From: Ruixingdingia sedimenti
Lineage (GTDB): Bacteria; Pseudomonadota; Alphaproteobacteria; Rhodobacterales; Rhodobacteraceae
Direction: 5' to 3'
NCBI RefSeq assembly: GCF_031432425.1
Contig: NZ_JAVKPH010000002.1
Span: 241,235 to 305,234, forward strand
DNA length: 64,000 nucleotides
Shown here one piece after another: positions 1 to 8,668 of this stretch; positions within the stretch are counted from its first letter, which is position 1; every line of letters begins with the position of its first letter. A program made the translations under genes and the position numbers. The notes beneath the pieces were generated by a model. It was not told the DNA's origin and ran no database searches. It was given only the letters and a program-made list of their open reading frames with translations.

Positions 1-44
1 TCGTAATTCGCAAGGATCTTCTGAACGGTTCGGGTCGCGCGCAT
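1..44 (-). CDS. 5' end of a gene running off the left edge, probably class I fructose-bisphosphate aldolase
   Basis: Only the first 14 codons are inside the window. They read MRATRTVQKILANY, which resembles the start of class I (DhnA/FbaB-type) fructose-bisphosphate aldolases, where a VQxIL.xY segment precedes the first helix. The ATG at 44-42 has an AGGAC just upstream as a plausible ribosome binding site. The identity rests on a very short stretch and on recall of the family, so it is tentative; the existence of a start codon with a ribosome site is better supported than the product. Confidence 0.35.
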   Translation of the reverse strand, partial: MRATRTVQKILANY

Positions 45-111
45 GTCCTGGCCCTTGAATGTGGAAAATGGGTCGCCCCCCGTTTAGGCATGCCCGCGCC
101 GGCTGGCAATG

Positions 112-137
112 CCCGCCGCGGGCCCGCGGCGGGTTTT
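112..137. terminator. Perfect 22-bp GC palindrome followed by TTTT
   Basis: Positions 112-133 form a perfect self-complementary sequence (arms CCCGCCGCG and CGCGGCGGG around GGCC), followed on the plus strand by four T. It lies between the stop of the Hint gene (159) and the start of the leftward partial gene (44), both on the minus strand. The T run is on the wrong side for those genes, so on the minus strand it would act only as a hairpin at the end of the Hint transcript. A role as terminator is likely but its direction is unclear. Confidence 0.5.
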
Positions 138-158
138 GTCGCATTTCGGCAGGGGCTG

Positions 159-632
159 TCAGGCGAAGGCGGGCTGCGCCGGGCAGGCAAGCTGCACGCC
201 CTCGGCATAGACGGTTTCGGGGCGGTCGAAATGCAGCGTGAACAACCGCGCCTCTGCCGCCCGTTCGCGTTGCAGCAACACCCCGTCGGCCAGCCGCCCC
301 ACCGGCACCGCCACCACCGGCGCGCCGAAGATCGCCCTTGCGCGCCAGTCGGTCACGACCACCGGCTGATCGGCGGCCAGCCACAGCGGCCGTTCGGGCC
401 GGTCATGGCCGAGCGTCCCGGCCGGCACCCGCACCAGCAGCGCGGGCGTGACGCGCCGCGCCGCGACATGGCGCAGGCTGCGCAGGCCCCGGCGGGTCAC
501 GATGCGGTCGCCGGGGGTGAGATGCTCGACCGGCAGCGCGCCGTCGAGCGTCAGGACAAGGCTGCCCGCGGCCATGCCGCCGGCCAACGCCGGTTCACAG
601 GCCCCAGGGGGCCAACCATCACACTCTTTCAT
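159..632 (-). CDS. Stand-alone Hint (hedgehog/intein) domain protein
   Basis: A 157-residue protein made almost wholly of a Hint_2-type domain. It begins near residue 20 with the characteristic run GMAAGSLVLTLDG followed by VEHLTPGDRIVTRRG, the fold that performs self-cleavage in hedgehog proteins and inteins. In Rhodobacterales such domains are usually C-terminal in large secreted RTX proteins; here it stands alone, so the function is unknown. The canonical nucleophile position before the Hint block is not an obvious Cys (it reads GGMAAGS), which leaves self-cleavage uncertain. The start at 632 is chosen because AGGAG lies 9 bases upstream; a longer frame reaching 887 would run through the tRNA gene. 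Confidence 0.75.
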   Translation of the reverse strand: MKECDGWPPGACEPALAGGMAAGSLVLTLDGALPVEHLTPGDRIVTRRGLRSLRHVAARRVTPALLVRVPAGTLGHDRPERPLWLAADQPVVVTDWRARAIFGAPVVAVPVGRLADGVLLQRERAAEARLFTLHFDRPETVYAEGVQLACPAQPAFA

Positions 633-820
633 CTGTACTGCTCCTGCGCCCCGTGTTGTCCGGGGATTGGGCCCAGAATACACGAAAACACTGCGCCGCA
701 AAGCTGAAGAAAGCCCTAAGCGGGGTGGTCGGGTCCGCTTTTTCCTCTCGCATCCGGGTCTGGCCTTTGCTAGAAGGGCGCGGATTTTGGGGGGCGGCCC
801 GGCCTCACCCCGAGGGATGC

Positions 821-905
821 GCGGGTGTGGCGGAACTGGTAGACGCACCAGATTTAGGTTCTGGCGCCGCAAGGCGTGGGGGTTCAAGTCCCTTCACCCG
901 CACCA
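821..905 (+). tRNA. tRNA-Leu (anticodon UAG)
   Basis: An 85-base type II tRNA with encoded CCA. The acceptor stem GCGGGTG (821-827) pairs with CACCCGC (895-901), followed by A and CCA (903-905). The anticodon arm is CCAGA-TTTAGGT-TCTGG, giving anticodon UAG, which reads CUA. A long variable arm (GGCGCCGCAAGGCGT region) and the T arm GGGGTTCAAGTCCC are present, as expected for leucine. It lies 25 bases upstream of tig, which suggests possible co-transcription. Confidence 0.95.
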
Positions 906-930
906 GAGTGGTATGGAAGGACGACACGAT

Positions 931-2265
931 ATGCAGGTCACCGAGACCCTGAACGAAGGCCTCAAACGCGCCTACACCATCACGGTGCCGGCGGCGGCGC
1001 TGGATGCCAAGGTGCAGGAAAAGCTGGTCGAGGCGCAGCCCGAGATCGAGATGAAGGGCTTTCGCAAGGGCAAGGTGCCGATGCCGATCCTGCGCAAGCA
1101 GTTCGGCACCCGCCTTCTGGGCGACGCGATGCAGGAAGCGATCGACGCGGCGATGAAGTCGCATTTCGACGCCTCGGGCGACCGGCCGGCGATGCAGCCG
1201 CAGGTCACGATGCAGAACGGCGAAGAGTGGAAGGAAGGTGACGATCTGGTCGTGGAAATGACCTATGAGGCGCTGCCCGAGGTGCCCGAGGTCGACCTGT
1301 CCGGGATCGAGCTGGAACGGCTGGTGGTCAAGGCCGACGAGGCCGCTGTGACCGAGGCGCTGGAAAACCTCGCCGCGAACGCCAAGGACTACGAGGACCG
1401 CGCCGAAGGTGCGGCGGCCGAGGATGGCGATCAGGTGGTGATCGACTTCAAGGGTTCGGTCGACGGCGACTATTTCGAGGGCGGTTCGGCCGAGGACTAT
1501 CCGCTGGTTCTGGGCTCGGGGTCGTTCATCCCGGGGTTCGAGGAACAGCTGAAGGGCGCCAAGGCCGGTGACGCGGTGAAGGTCGACGTGACCTTCCCGG
1601 CTGAATACGGCGCGGCGCATCTGGCCGGCAAGGACGCGGTGTTCGAATGCACCGTCAAGTCGGTGAAGGCGCCCAAGGCGGCCGAGATCGACGACGAACT
1701 GGCCAAGAAGTTCGGCGCCGAAAGCCTCGACGCGATGAAGGCCCAGGTGGCCGAGCGGATCGAGGCCGAATATACCGGCGCCGCCCGCGCGGTGATGAAG
1801 CGCGCGCTGCTGGACAAGCTGGATGCGCTGGTGTCGTTCGACCTGCCGCCGAGCCTGGTCGAGGCCGAGGCCGGGCAGATCGCGCATCAGCTGTGGCACG
1901 AGGAAAACCCCGAGGTCCACGACCACAACCACGGCGCCATCGAGACCACGGACGAGCACAAGAAACTGGCCGAGCGCCGCGTGCGCCTTGGCCTCTTGCT
2001 GGCCGAGATGGGCCGCAAGGCCGAGGTCGAGGTGACGGACGCCGAATTCACCCAGGCGATCCTGGCGCAGGCGCGCCAGTACCCGGGGCAGGAACGCCAG
2101 TTCTTCGAATTCGTGCAGAAGAACCCGCAGGTGCAACAGCAGATGCGCGCGCCGCTGTTCGAGGACAAGGTGGTCGACCACATCGTCGCCAGTGCCAAGG
2201 TGACGGAACGCGAGGTCGGCAAGGACGACCTGCAAAAGGCGCTGGAGGCGCTGGAAGAACTCTGA
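931..2265 (+). CDS. tig: Trigger factor, ribosome-bound chaperone and prolyl isomerase
   Basis: The 444-residue protein has the three trigger factor domains in order: an N-terminal ribosome-binding domain with the signature GFRKGKVPMPILRKQFG near residues 47-63, an FKBP-type prolyl isomerase domain at about 155-245 (GDQVVIDFKGSVDGDYFEGG), and a C-terminal helical chaperone domain. It binds near the ribosome exit tunnel and shields nascent chains. Length fits alphaproteobacterial Tig. The start MQVTETLNEG at 931 matches the family N-terminus; GGAAGGA lies somewhat far (13 bases) upstream. A much longer upstream frame overlaps the tRNA and is rejected. A hairpin terminator follows at 2290. Confidence 0.97.
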   Translation: MQVTETLNEGLKRAYTITVPAAALDAKVQEKLVEAQPEIEMKGFRKGKVPMPILRKQFGTRLLGDAMQEAIDAAMKSHFDASGDRPAMQPQVTMQNGEEWKEGDDLVVEMTYEALPEVPEVDLSGIELERLVVKADEAAVTEALENLAANAKDYEDRAEGAAAEDGDQVVIDFKGSVDGDYFEGGSAEDYPLVLGSGSFIPGFEEQLKGAKAGDAVKVDVTFPAEYGAAHLAGKDAVFECTVKSVKAPKAAEIDDELAKKFGAESLDAMKAQVAERIEAEYTGAARAVMKRALLDKLDALVSFDLPPSLVEAEAGQIAHQLWHEENPEVHDHNHGAIETTDEHKKLAERRVRLGLLLAEMGRKAEVEVTDAEFTQAILAQARQYPGQERQFFEFVQKNPQVQQQMRAPLFEDKVVDHIVASAKVTEREVGKDDLQKALEALEEL

Positions 2266-2289
2266 TCCCGGTCCCCCCGGGGGATCGGA

Positions 2290-2315
2290 AAGGGCCGCCC
2301 TTCGGGGCGGCCCTT
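2290..2315. terminator. Bidirectional hairpin terminator between tig and the RTX gene
   Basis: AAGGGCCGCCC (2290-2300), loop TTCG, GGGCGGCCCTT (2305-2315) is a perfect 11-bp stem with a stable tetraloop. It sits between the converging ends of tig (2265) and the RTX gene (2322), so it can serve both strands. Confidence 0.85.
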
Positions 2316-2321
2316 CGCGTT

Positions 2322-3242
2322 TCAGTAGAGGAACAGATCCTCCGCCGCCATCGCGACATTGCCGGTGAACCGCATCAGCCCGTAGGTGCCGCCCGAGGGA
2401 TCGTCGCCGTTGTCGTCCCAGTGCAGCCAGGTCTCGTCGAACTGTGCCCAGTAGATCAGCACGAACTGCGCATGCCCGCCGACCGCCGCGCCGACCGAGA
2501 ACATCGCGGGATCGACCTGCCCGCTGTATTCGATGCCGAGCCAGCCCGACCAGTATTCGATCCGGTCCACCCCGGTCTGGAAATCGGTGATCACGCTGCC
2601 GCCGTAGTCAGCTTGGTTGAAGAGGAACAGATCCGCCCCCGCACCACCCGTCAACGTGTCGTAGCCCCGGCCGCCGACCAGCGTGTCGTTGCCGTTGCCG
2701 CCGAACAATTGGTCATTGCCGCGCTCGCCGTAAAGCCTGTCGCCCCCCGTGCCGCCATAGAGTACATCGTCACCCAAGCCACCGCGCAACCTGTCGCGCC
2801 CGCCGCCGCCATAGGCGGTATCGTTGCCGCTGCCGCCGGTGAAGGTATCGTCATATTTGCCGAAGCTGACGAAATCGTCGCCGTCGCCACCGCGCACGTC
2901 GAAGATCTCGAAACCGGTGATGTCCGACAACTGGCCGTCATCCACCCGGCCGGCGTTCAACACCAGATAGACCGGTGTGTTGCCGTTGGCCTGTACCACC
3001 AGCGTGTCGGTGCCCGCCCCGCCGATCAGTGTCTGTGCCGCGCCGAGCGTATGGATCACCGTATCGTCGCCCGCCCCGGCATGGACGTAGTTCGCCCCCG
3101 TCCCGATGTCGATCATATCATTGCCGGCGCGGCCGTGGATGGTATCGTCACCGCCGAGCGCGGTGATCACATCATCCTGGGCCGTACCGAACAGAACCTC
3201 GGACTCGTCGCTCCCCGTCACAATCGCTTCCGTTCCGCGCAT
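2322..3242 (-). CDS. RTX calcium-binding repeat protein, probably type I secreted
   Basis: A 306-residue protein built largely of glycine- and aspartate-rich nonapeptides of the GGxGxDxUx type. One block lies near residues 25-95 and a dense block near 150-215, including GGSGNDTAYGG, GGLGDDVLYGG and GGNGNDTLVGG. These fold as a calcium-binding beta roll. There is no Sec signal peptide; the C-terminal region (LFLFNQADYGGSVITDF onward) resembles the serralysin-type tail that carries the type I secretion signal. No enzymatic domain is visible, so it may be a surface or matrix protein. The start at 3242 is preferred over 3266 because GGAGGA stands 7 bases before it. No type I exporter genes are adjacent. 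Confidence 0.9.
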   Translation of the reverse strand: MRGTEAIVTGSDESEVLFGTAQDDVITALGGDDTIHGRAGNDMIDIGTGANYVHAGAGDDTVIHTLGAAQTLIGGAGTDTLVVQANGNTPVYLVLNAGRVDDGQLSDITGFEIFDVRGGDGDDFVSFGKYDDTFTGGSGNDTAYGGGGRDRLRGGLGDDVLYGGTGGDRLYGERGNDQLFGGNGNDTLVGGRGYDTLTGGAGADLFLFNQADYGGSVITDFQTGVDRIEYWSGWLGIEYSGQVDPAMFSVGAAVGGHAQFVLIYWAQFDETWLHWDDNGDDPSGGTYGLMRFTGNVAMAAEDLFLY

Positions 3243-3352
3243 GCCATTTCCTCCAATGACCTGCACGTTCCGGCCTTATCACCGCGGCCGCGGCAGGCGC
3301 CTTCAATGGGAAAAAGCTAGCATGCCGCGGGCGGCCGACAAACGGTTTTCGC

Positions 3353-4288
3353 TCAGCCCGCGGCAGTGGCGGCGGCCACGTCCTCGGGCGTGCCGACGGC
3401 GCGGGTGGCGGCGTCCCTGGCGATGCGTTTCACCATGCCGGACAGGGCCTTGCCGGCGCCGATTTCCCAGAACTCGGTGACGCCCTGCGCCGCCATCCAG
3501 GCGACGGATTCGCGCCAGCGGACGGACCCCGTGACCTGTTCCACCAGCAGGGCGCGAATCACCGCCGGGTCGGTGACGGCTTCGGCGCGGACATTGGCGA
3601 CCAGCGGCACCGCGGGGGCGGCGATGGCGACGCCGGCCAGCGCCTGTGCCATCGCCTCGGCGGCGGGCTGCATCAGCGCGCAGTGGAAGGGGGCGGAGAC
3701 CGGCAGCATCAGCGCCCGCTTGGCGCCCTTCGCCTTGGCGATCTCCACCGCGCGTTCCACCGCGCGGCGATGGCCCGACACCACCACCTGCGCCGGGTCG
3801 TTGTCGTTGGCGGCCTGGCAGACCTCGCCCTGCGCCGCCTCTGCCGCGACCTCGGCCGCGGCGGCGAAGTCGAGCCCCAGAAGCGCCGCCATCGCGCCGA
3901 CGCCGACCGGCACGGCCTCCTGCATGGCGCGGCCGCGGATACGCAGCAGGCGCGCGGTATCGGCAAGGCTGATCGAGCCCGCCGCACAAAGCGCCGAATA
4001 TTCGCCGAGCGAATGGCCCGCGACATAGGCCGCCGATGTCACCGGCACCCCCGCCTCTTCCAGCGCGCGCAGCGCGGCGATGGAGGTCGCCATCAGCGCG
4101 GGTTGGGCATTGGCGGTCAGCGTCAGATCCGCGATATCGCCGTCCCAGATCAGCGCCGACAGCTTTTCCCCAAGCGCCGCGTCCACCTCGTCGAAGACGG
4201 CGCGGGCGGCGGGGCTGGCTTCGGCCAGCGCGCGGCCCATGCCGATGGTCTGGGCCCCCTGGCCGGGGAAAACGAAGGCGCGGGTCAT
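3353..4288 (-). CDS. fabD: Malonyl-CoA:ACP transacylase
   Basis: A 311-residue cytoplasmic enzyme that moves malonyl from CoA to acyl carrier protein for fatty acid chain extension. The N-terminal FPGQGAQ (oxyanion Gln), the nucleophile Ser93 in GHSLGEY and His203 in APFHCAL are all present, and the length is typical. GGGAGGATCCGAC precedes the ATG at 4288. The usual partners fabG, acpP and fabF are not adjacent here, which is common in Rhodobacterales. It follows patD on the same strand after 90 bases, but the two functions are unrelated and it probably has its own promoter. Confidence 0.95.
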   Translation of the reverse strand: MTRAFVFPGQGAQTIGMGRALAEASPAARAVFDEVDAALGEKLSALIWDGDIADLTLTANAQPALMATSIAALRALEEAGVPVTSAAYVAGHSLGEYSALCAAGSISLADTARLLRIRGRAMQEAVPVGVGAMAALLGLDFAAAAEVAAEAAQGEVCQAANDNDPAQVVVSGHRRAVERAVEIAKAKGAKRALMLPVSAPFHCALMQPAAEAMAQALAGVAIAAPAVPLVANVRAEAVTDPAVIRALLVEQVTGSVRWRESVAWMAAQGVTEFWEIGAGKALSGMVKRIARDAATRAVGTPEDVAAATAAG

Positions 4289-4378
4289 GTCGGATCCTCC
4301 CTGTGAACCCCGCCGGAATAGCGAAGCCCCGCCCGGGGCGCAACGGCGCGATCACAGGGCCCCGGCCCGCGGGGGGCG

Positions 4379-5812
4379 TCAGCCGTGCTTGACCATCACA
4401 TGGCGCACCACGGTGTAATCCTCCAGCGCGTAGGTGGACATGTCCTTGCCATAGCCCGACTGTTTCAGCCCGCCATGGGGCATCTCGTTCACCAGCATGA
4501 AATGGGTGTTGATCCAGGTGCAGCCATAGCGCAGCCGCGCCGCCGTGCCCATCGCCCGGCCCACATCCCGGGTCCAGACCGAGGACGCCAGCCCATAATC
4601 GCTGTCGTTCGCCCAGGCCACCGCCTGGTCCACATCCGAAAACGGGGTGACGGACACCACGGGGCCGAAAACCTCGCGCCGGACGATCTCGTCCTCCTGC
4701 CGGGCGCCGGCGACCACGGTGGGGCGGTAGTAGAAGCCCTGGTCCAGCGGCTCGCCCCCGGTGGTGATCTCGACATGGCCCAGTTCGCGCGCGCGGTTGA
4801 CGAAGCTTGCCACCCGGTCGCGCTGGCGCTGGCTGATCAGGGGACCGATCTCGTTCGTGGTGTCGTCCTCTGCCGCCAGCGTGATCGCGGACGCGGCCGA
4901 GGTCAGGTCCGCCACCAGCCGCTCATACACCTTGCGCCCGGCATAGACGCGACAGGCGGCGGTGCAATCCTGCCCGGCGTTGTAGAAGGAAAAGGCGCGA
5001 AGCCCTTCCACCACCTCGGAAATATCGGCATCGTCAAAGACGATCACCGGCGCCTTGCCGCCCAGTTCCAGATGCGTGCGCTTGACCGTCCGCGCCGCCG
5101 CATCCAGCATCTTCTTGCCGGTGGCCACGTCGCCCGTCAGGCTGATCATGTCCACGCCTGCGTGGTGGATCAGGTGGTTGCCCACCGTCTGGCCCCGCCC
5201 GGTGATCACGTTCACCACCCCCTCGGGCAGTTCGTCCGCCAGGATCCGCGCCAGTTTCAGCGCCGTCAGCGGGGTCTGTTCGGATGGCTTGAACACCACC
5301 GTATTGCCCCCGGCGATGGCGGGGGCCAGCTTCCACGCCATCATCATCAGCGGATAGTTCCAGGGCGCGATCGAGGCCACCACCCCCACCGGATCGCGGC
5401 GGATCATGCTGGTGTGGCCGGGCAGGTATTCGCCCGCCACCTGGCCCTGCTGGGTGCGCACCGCCCCGGCGAAAAAGCGGTAGCAATCGACGACCGCGGG
5501 CAGTTCGTCGTTCAGCGCCGCATTGATCGGCTTGCCGCAGTTCAGCGCCTCCAGCCGGGCGAAGGCACCGGCCTCCGCCTCGATCCGGTCGGCGATGCGC
5601 AGCAGGGCGGCGGCGCGTTCGGCGGGCGTCGTGCGCGACCAGCCGTCGAAGGCGCGGCGCGCGGCCTCGACGGCGCGGTCGATCTGGCCCGCCGACGCCT
5701 CTGCCACGTCGAGGATCGCCCCGCCCGTGCGGGGGTTCAGGATCCGTTCGGCCGTTTCCTCGCCGGGCTCGAATCCGGCGCCGATCAGGAACTGGGTGTC
5801 GATGGTGGTCAT
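4379..5812 (-). CDS. patD: Gamma-aminobutyraldehyde dehydrogenase (PatD type)
   Basis: A 477-residue NAD-dependent aldehyde dehydrogenase. Catalytic landmarks are Asn152 in PWN, Glu249 in HLELGG and the nucleophile Cys283 in GQDCTAACR; NAD-binding segments GNTVVFKPSEQTP and SLTGDVATGK are clear. Its position as last gene after the ydcSTUV-like transporter genes points to oxidation of 4-aminobutanal, formed from putrescine, to GABA. No putrescine aminotransferase is in the window. Of two possible starts, 5812 is preferred because GGAGG lies 5 bases upstream; the 5830 ATG would place that ribosome site inside the gene. A related betaine-aldehyde-type specificity cannot be excluded from sequence alone. 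Confidence 0.88.
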   Translation of the reverse strand: MTTIDTQFLIGAGFEPGEETAERILNPRTGGAILDVAEASAGQIDRAVEAARRAFDGWSRTTPAERAAALLRIADRIEAEAGAFARLEALNCGKPINAALNDELPAVVDCYRFFAGAVRTQQGQVAGEYLPGHTSMIRRDPVGVVASIAPWNYPLMMMAWKLAPAIAGGNTVVFKPSEQTPLTALKLARILADELPEGVVNVITGRGQTVGNHLIHHAGVDMISLTGDVATGKKMLDAAARTVKRTHLELGGKAPVIVFDDADISEVVEGLRAFSFYNAGQDCTAACRVYAGRKVYERLVADLTSAASAITLAAEDDTTNEIGPLISQRQRDRVASFVNRARELGHVEITTGGEPLDQGFYYRPTVVAGARQEDEIVRREVFGPVVSVTPFSDVDQAVAWANDSDYGLASSVWTRDVGRAMGTAARLRYGCTWINTHFMLVNEMPHGGLKQSGYGKDMSTYALEDYTVVRHVMVKHG

Positions 5813-5826
5813 GGGGCCTCCGTTGA

Positions 5827-6633
5827 TCATTTGCCCCCGCCCGCGGTCTCTGACCCGCCGCGGGTGAGGTAATAGGCGATGAGGATCGGTATGAAGGTGG
5901 TGGCGAACACCACGATGGCGACGACATTGGTGACGGGGCGCTGCCGCGGGCGCACAAGTTCGTTCAGCATCCAGATCGGCAGGGTGCTTTGCTGGCCGGC
6001 GGTGAAGGTGGTCACGATCACCTCGTCGAAGGACAGCGCGAAGGCCAGCATCCCGCCCGCCAGCAGCGCCGATCCGAGGTTGGGCAGCAGCACGTGGCGG
6101 AAGGTCTGGAAGGCGTTCGCGCCAAGATCGGCCGACGCCTCCATGATCCCGCCCGACAGGCGGCGGAAACGGGCCACCGCGTTGTTGTAGACAATGACGA
6201 TGCAGAAGGTCGCGTGGCCCAGAACGATGGTCCAGGTGGAAAACGGGATCTCCATCACCGCAAAGGCGGACCGCAGCGACATGCCGGTGATGACGCCGGG
6301 CAGGGCGATGGGCAGGATGATCAGCAGGCTGATCTGGTCGCGCCCGAAGAACCGCGTGCGCGCCATGGCGGCGGCGACCAGCGTGCCCAGGACCATCGCC
6401 AGCGCCGTGGCGATCGCCGCGACCCGCAGCGACAGATAGAGCGGCGGCCAGATGTCGGCCCGGTTCCAGGCCACGGCGAACCATTTCACCGTCAGGTCCG
6501 GGGGCGGGAACTGATAGGTCCGGTCCTCGGTCGTGAAGGCGTAGAGGAAGATCAGAAGGATCGGCAGATGCAGGAACAGAAGCCCCAGAACCGCCCCGAC
6601 CCTCAGCCCCAGGGATGCGCGGTCAGAGTGCAT
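5827..6633 (-). CDS. ydcV: Polyamine-type ABC transporter permease (YdcV/PotC family)
   Basis: A 268-residue inner-membrane permease with six predicted membrane segments. The cytoplasmic coupling loop EASADLGANAFQTFRHVLLP (about residues 165-184) is the EAA motif that docks the ATPase. Length and sequence fit the PotC/YdcV branch of spermidine/putrescine importers. It overlaps the upstream permease gene by 11 bases and stands 14 bases before patD, so the five genes are likely co-transcribed. Together with YdcU it forms the membrane channel. Confidence 0.9.
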   Translation of the reverse strand: MHSDRASLGLRVGAVLGLLFLHLPILLIFLYAFTTEDRTYQFPPPDLTVKWFAVAWNRADIWPPLYLSLRVAAIATALAMVLGTLVAAAMARTRFFGRDQISLLIILPIALPGVITGMSLRSAFAVMEIPFSTWTIVLGHATFCIVIVYNNAVARFRRLSGGIMEASADLGANAFQTFRHVLLPNLGSALLAGGMLAFALSFDEVIVTTFTAGQQSTLPIWMLNELVRPRQRPVTNVVAIVVFATTFIPILIAYYLTRGGSETAGGGK

Positions 6634-7609
6634 CGAAGGCCCCCGCGCGCCGGGCCAGCGACAGATAGGCCAGCATGATCAGGATCGGCACCACTGCAAA
6701 GGCGGCGGCGAGCGGGATGTTCCCGGCGGTGCCCTGCAACTGATAGACCGCCTGCCCGATGAACCGGGCCGAGGTGCCGACGATCTGGGGGATGATGTAA
6801 TCCCCCATCGTCAGCGAAAAGGTGAAGATCGACCCGGCGATGACCCCCGGCAGCGCCAGCGGCAGGATCACCGTGCGGAAGGTCTGCGCGCGGTTCGCGC
6901 CAAGGTCGGCAGATGCCTCCAGCATCGACACCGGCACCCGTTCCAGCGCCGCCTGCATCGGCAGGATCATGTAGGGCAGCCAGACATAGACGAACACCAT
7001 CCATGTCCCGAGGTACGAGGTGGACAGCGAATTGCCCCCGATACCCGGGATGGCCAGCACCGCATCGAGGATCGGCGTGGTGCCGGTGGCATTGGCGGCC
7101 CAACCGATGATCCCTTCCTTGGCCAGGATCAGCTTCCACGCATAGACCTTGACGAGGTAGGACGACCAGAGCGGCAGCATCACGCCCAGATAGAACACCG
7201 CCTTCCACCGCCCGCGTGCGAACCGCGCCGCGTAATAGGCGATGGGAAAGGCGATCACCGCGCAGCCGAGCGTGACCGAGGCCGACATCAGCAGCGTGCG
7301 CAGGATGATGTCGAGGTTCTGCGCCCGGAACAGTTCGGCATAGGTGCGCAGGGTGAATTCCGGCACCACGAGGCCCGAGAAATCGTCGATGTAGTAGAAG
7401 CTCTGCAACAGCAGCGCGGCGAGCGATCCCAGATAGACCAGCCCCAGCCACAGCAGCGGCGGTGTGACCAAGAGCAGCAACAGCAACCCCGGCCGCCGCC
7501 AGAACAGTGCCGTCAGCCGGTCGCCCGGCCCCCGCTGCGGCAGGACCGCGCCGGTGGCTTCCACCAAGGGGGCAGGGCCGGGCAGGGCGGCGGCGGGCGG
7601 GGCGGTCAT
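6623..7609 (-). CDS. ydcU: Polyamine-type ABC transporter permease (YdcU/PotB family)
   Basis: A 328-residue permease with about six membrane helices; the first begins near residue 40 (LLLLLLVTPPLLWLGLVYLG). The EAA loop is EASADLGANRAQTFRTVILP. The N-terminal 35 residues are a cytoplasmic extension rich in Ala and Pro. The ATG at 7609 overlaps the TGA of the ATPase gene (ATGA), implying translational coupling and supporting this start. It pairs with the downstream YdcV-like permease. Confidence 0.9.
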   Translation of the reverse strand: MTAPPAAALPGPAPLVEATGAVLPQRGPGDRLTALFWRRPGLLLLLLVTPPLLWLGLVYLGSLAALLLQSFYYIDDFSGLVVPEFTLRTYAELFRAQNLDIILRTLLMSASVTLGCAVIAFPIAYYAARFARGRWKAVFYLGVMLPLWSSYLVKVYAWKLILAKEGIIGWAANATGTTPILDAVLAIPGIGGNSLSTSYLGTWMVFVYVWLPYMILPMQAALERVPVSMLEASADLGANRAQTFRTVILPLALPGVIAGSIFTFSLTMGDYIIPQIVGTSARFIGQAVYQLQGTAGNIPLAAAFAVVPILIMLAYLSLARRAGAFDAL

Positions 7610-8601
7610 GCGCCCTCCATCACATGCAGCGCGCCGGGGGCGAAGGTGAAGGCGGCGGTGCCGCCGGGTTCGGGCAGCGGCTGGCCCGCCGGGATCAGCG
7701 CCGCGATGTCCACCCCATGGGCGGCGATGGTGACGCGGTTCGCCGCACCCAGATAGCGCAGCGCGGTGACGGTGCCCGAAAGCCGCGCCGTGCCCGCGCC
7801 ATCGGCCAGCCGCAATGCCTCCGGCCGCAGCGAGGCCCATTGCCGCGGCCCGCCGAGCGCCCGCGTGACCTCGGGCGGCAACACGTTGGACGACCCCACG
7901 AAATCCGCCACGAACCTTGTGCGGGGGCGGGCATAGATGTCCTCGGGCGTGCCGATCTGGGCGATGCGGCCCTCGTTGAACACGGCGAGGCTGTCGGCCA
8001 TCGACAGCGCCTCGTGCTGGTCATGGGTGACGAAGACGAAGGTGATGCGCAGCCGCTGTTGCAGGGCCTTCAGTTCGTCCTGCATCGCCTCGCGCAGCTT
8101 GAGGTCCAGCGCGCCGAGAGGTTCGTCCAGCAGCAGCACGCGCGGCTCGTTCACCAGCGCGCGCGCCAGCGCCACCCGCTGCCGTTGCCCGCCCGACAAT
8201 TGCCCCGGCTTGCGTTCGCCGTAACCGGGCAGCTTGACCAGCGACAGCATCTCTTCGGCCTTGTCGTAGCGCGCCCGGCGGCCCACGCCCCGCACCATCA
8301 GCCCATAGGCCACGTTGTCGCGCACGTTCATATGCGGGAACAGCGCATAGTCCTGAAACACCGTGTTCACGTTGCGCCGGTTCGGCGGCACGTCCGACAC
8401 GTCCTGCCCGAAGATGCGGATCGCGCCGGCGGTGGGCTTCTCGAACCCGGAAATCAGCCGCAGGCAGGTGGTCTTGCCGGAACCCGATGGCCCGAGCATG
8501 GCGAAGAACGCGCCCTCGGCGATGGTCAGGTCCACGCCGTCCACGGCCTTGACCGGGCCGAAATGGCGCGAGACGGATTGGAATTCGACGGCGGCGGGCA
8601 T
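7606..8601 (-). CDS. ydcT: Polyamine-type ABC transporter ATPase (YdcT/PotA family)
   Basis: A 331-residue ATP-binding subunit. It shows Walker A GPSGSGKTT, signature LSGGQRQRVALARAL, Walker B RVLLLDEP and switch His in VFVTHDQHEA, followed by a C-terminal TOBE-like domain of about 90 residues. It powers import through YdcU/YdcV. The start at 8601 (MPAAVEF) is chosen for an AGGA 6 bases upstream; the frame extends to 8661 but the extra residues are not family-like. It lies 67 bases after ydcS and overlaps ydcU by four bases. Confidence 0.92.
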   Translation of the reverse strand: MPAAVEFQSVSRHFGPVKAVDGVDLTIAEGAFFAMLGPSGSGKTTCLRLISGFEKPTAGAIRIFGQDVSDVPPNRRNVNTVFQDYALFPHMNVRDNVAYGLMVRGVGRRARYDKAEEMLSLVKLPGYGERKPGQLSGGQRQRVALARALVNEPRVLLLDEPLGALDLKLREAMQDELKALQQRLRITFVFVTHDQHEALSMADSLAVFNEGRIAQIGTPEDIYARPRTRFVADFVGSSNVLPPEVTRALGGPRQWASLRPEALRLADGAGTARLSGTVTALRYLGAANRVTIAAHGVDIAALIPAGQPLPEPGGTAAFTFAPGALHVMEGA

Positions 8602-8668
8602 GGGATTCCTGCAAAGATGGGCCTGCAACGGGGGCGCGCGCCGCGCACCCCCTTGGTGCATCGGGGGC

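Noticed and set aside
448..930. Upstream extension of the tig frame to 448
   Set aside because: It would read through the tRNA-Leu gene and the divergent Hint gene; trigger factor homology begins at 931.
805..2235. Long open frame (476 codons) on the minus strand across tig, and similar antisense frames of 300-600 codons at 4385-5872, 23846-25621, 36132-37370 and 38087-39829
   Set aside because: They mirror well-supported genes on the other strand, their composition is His/Arg/Gly-rich with no family likeness, and they follow from the extreme GC3 bias.
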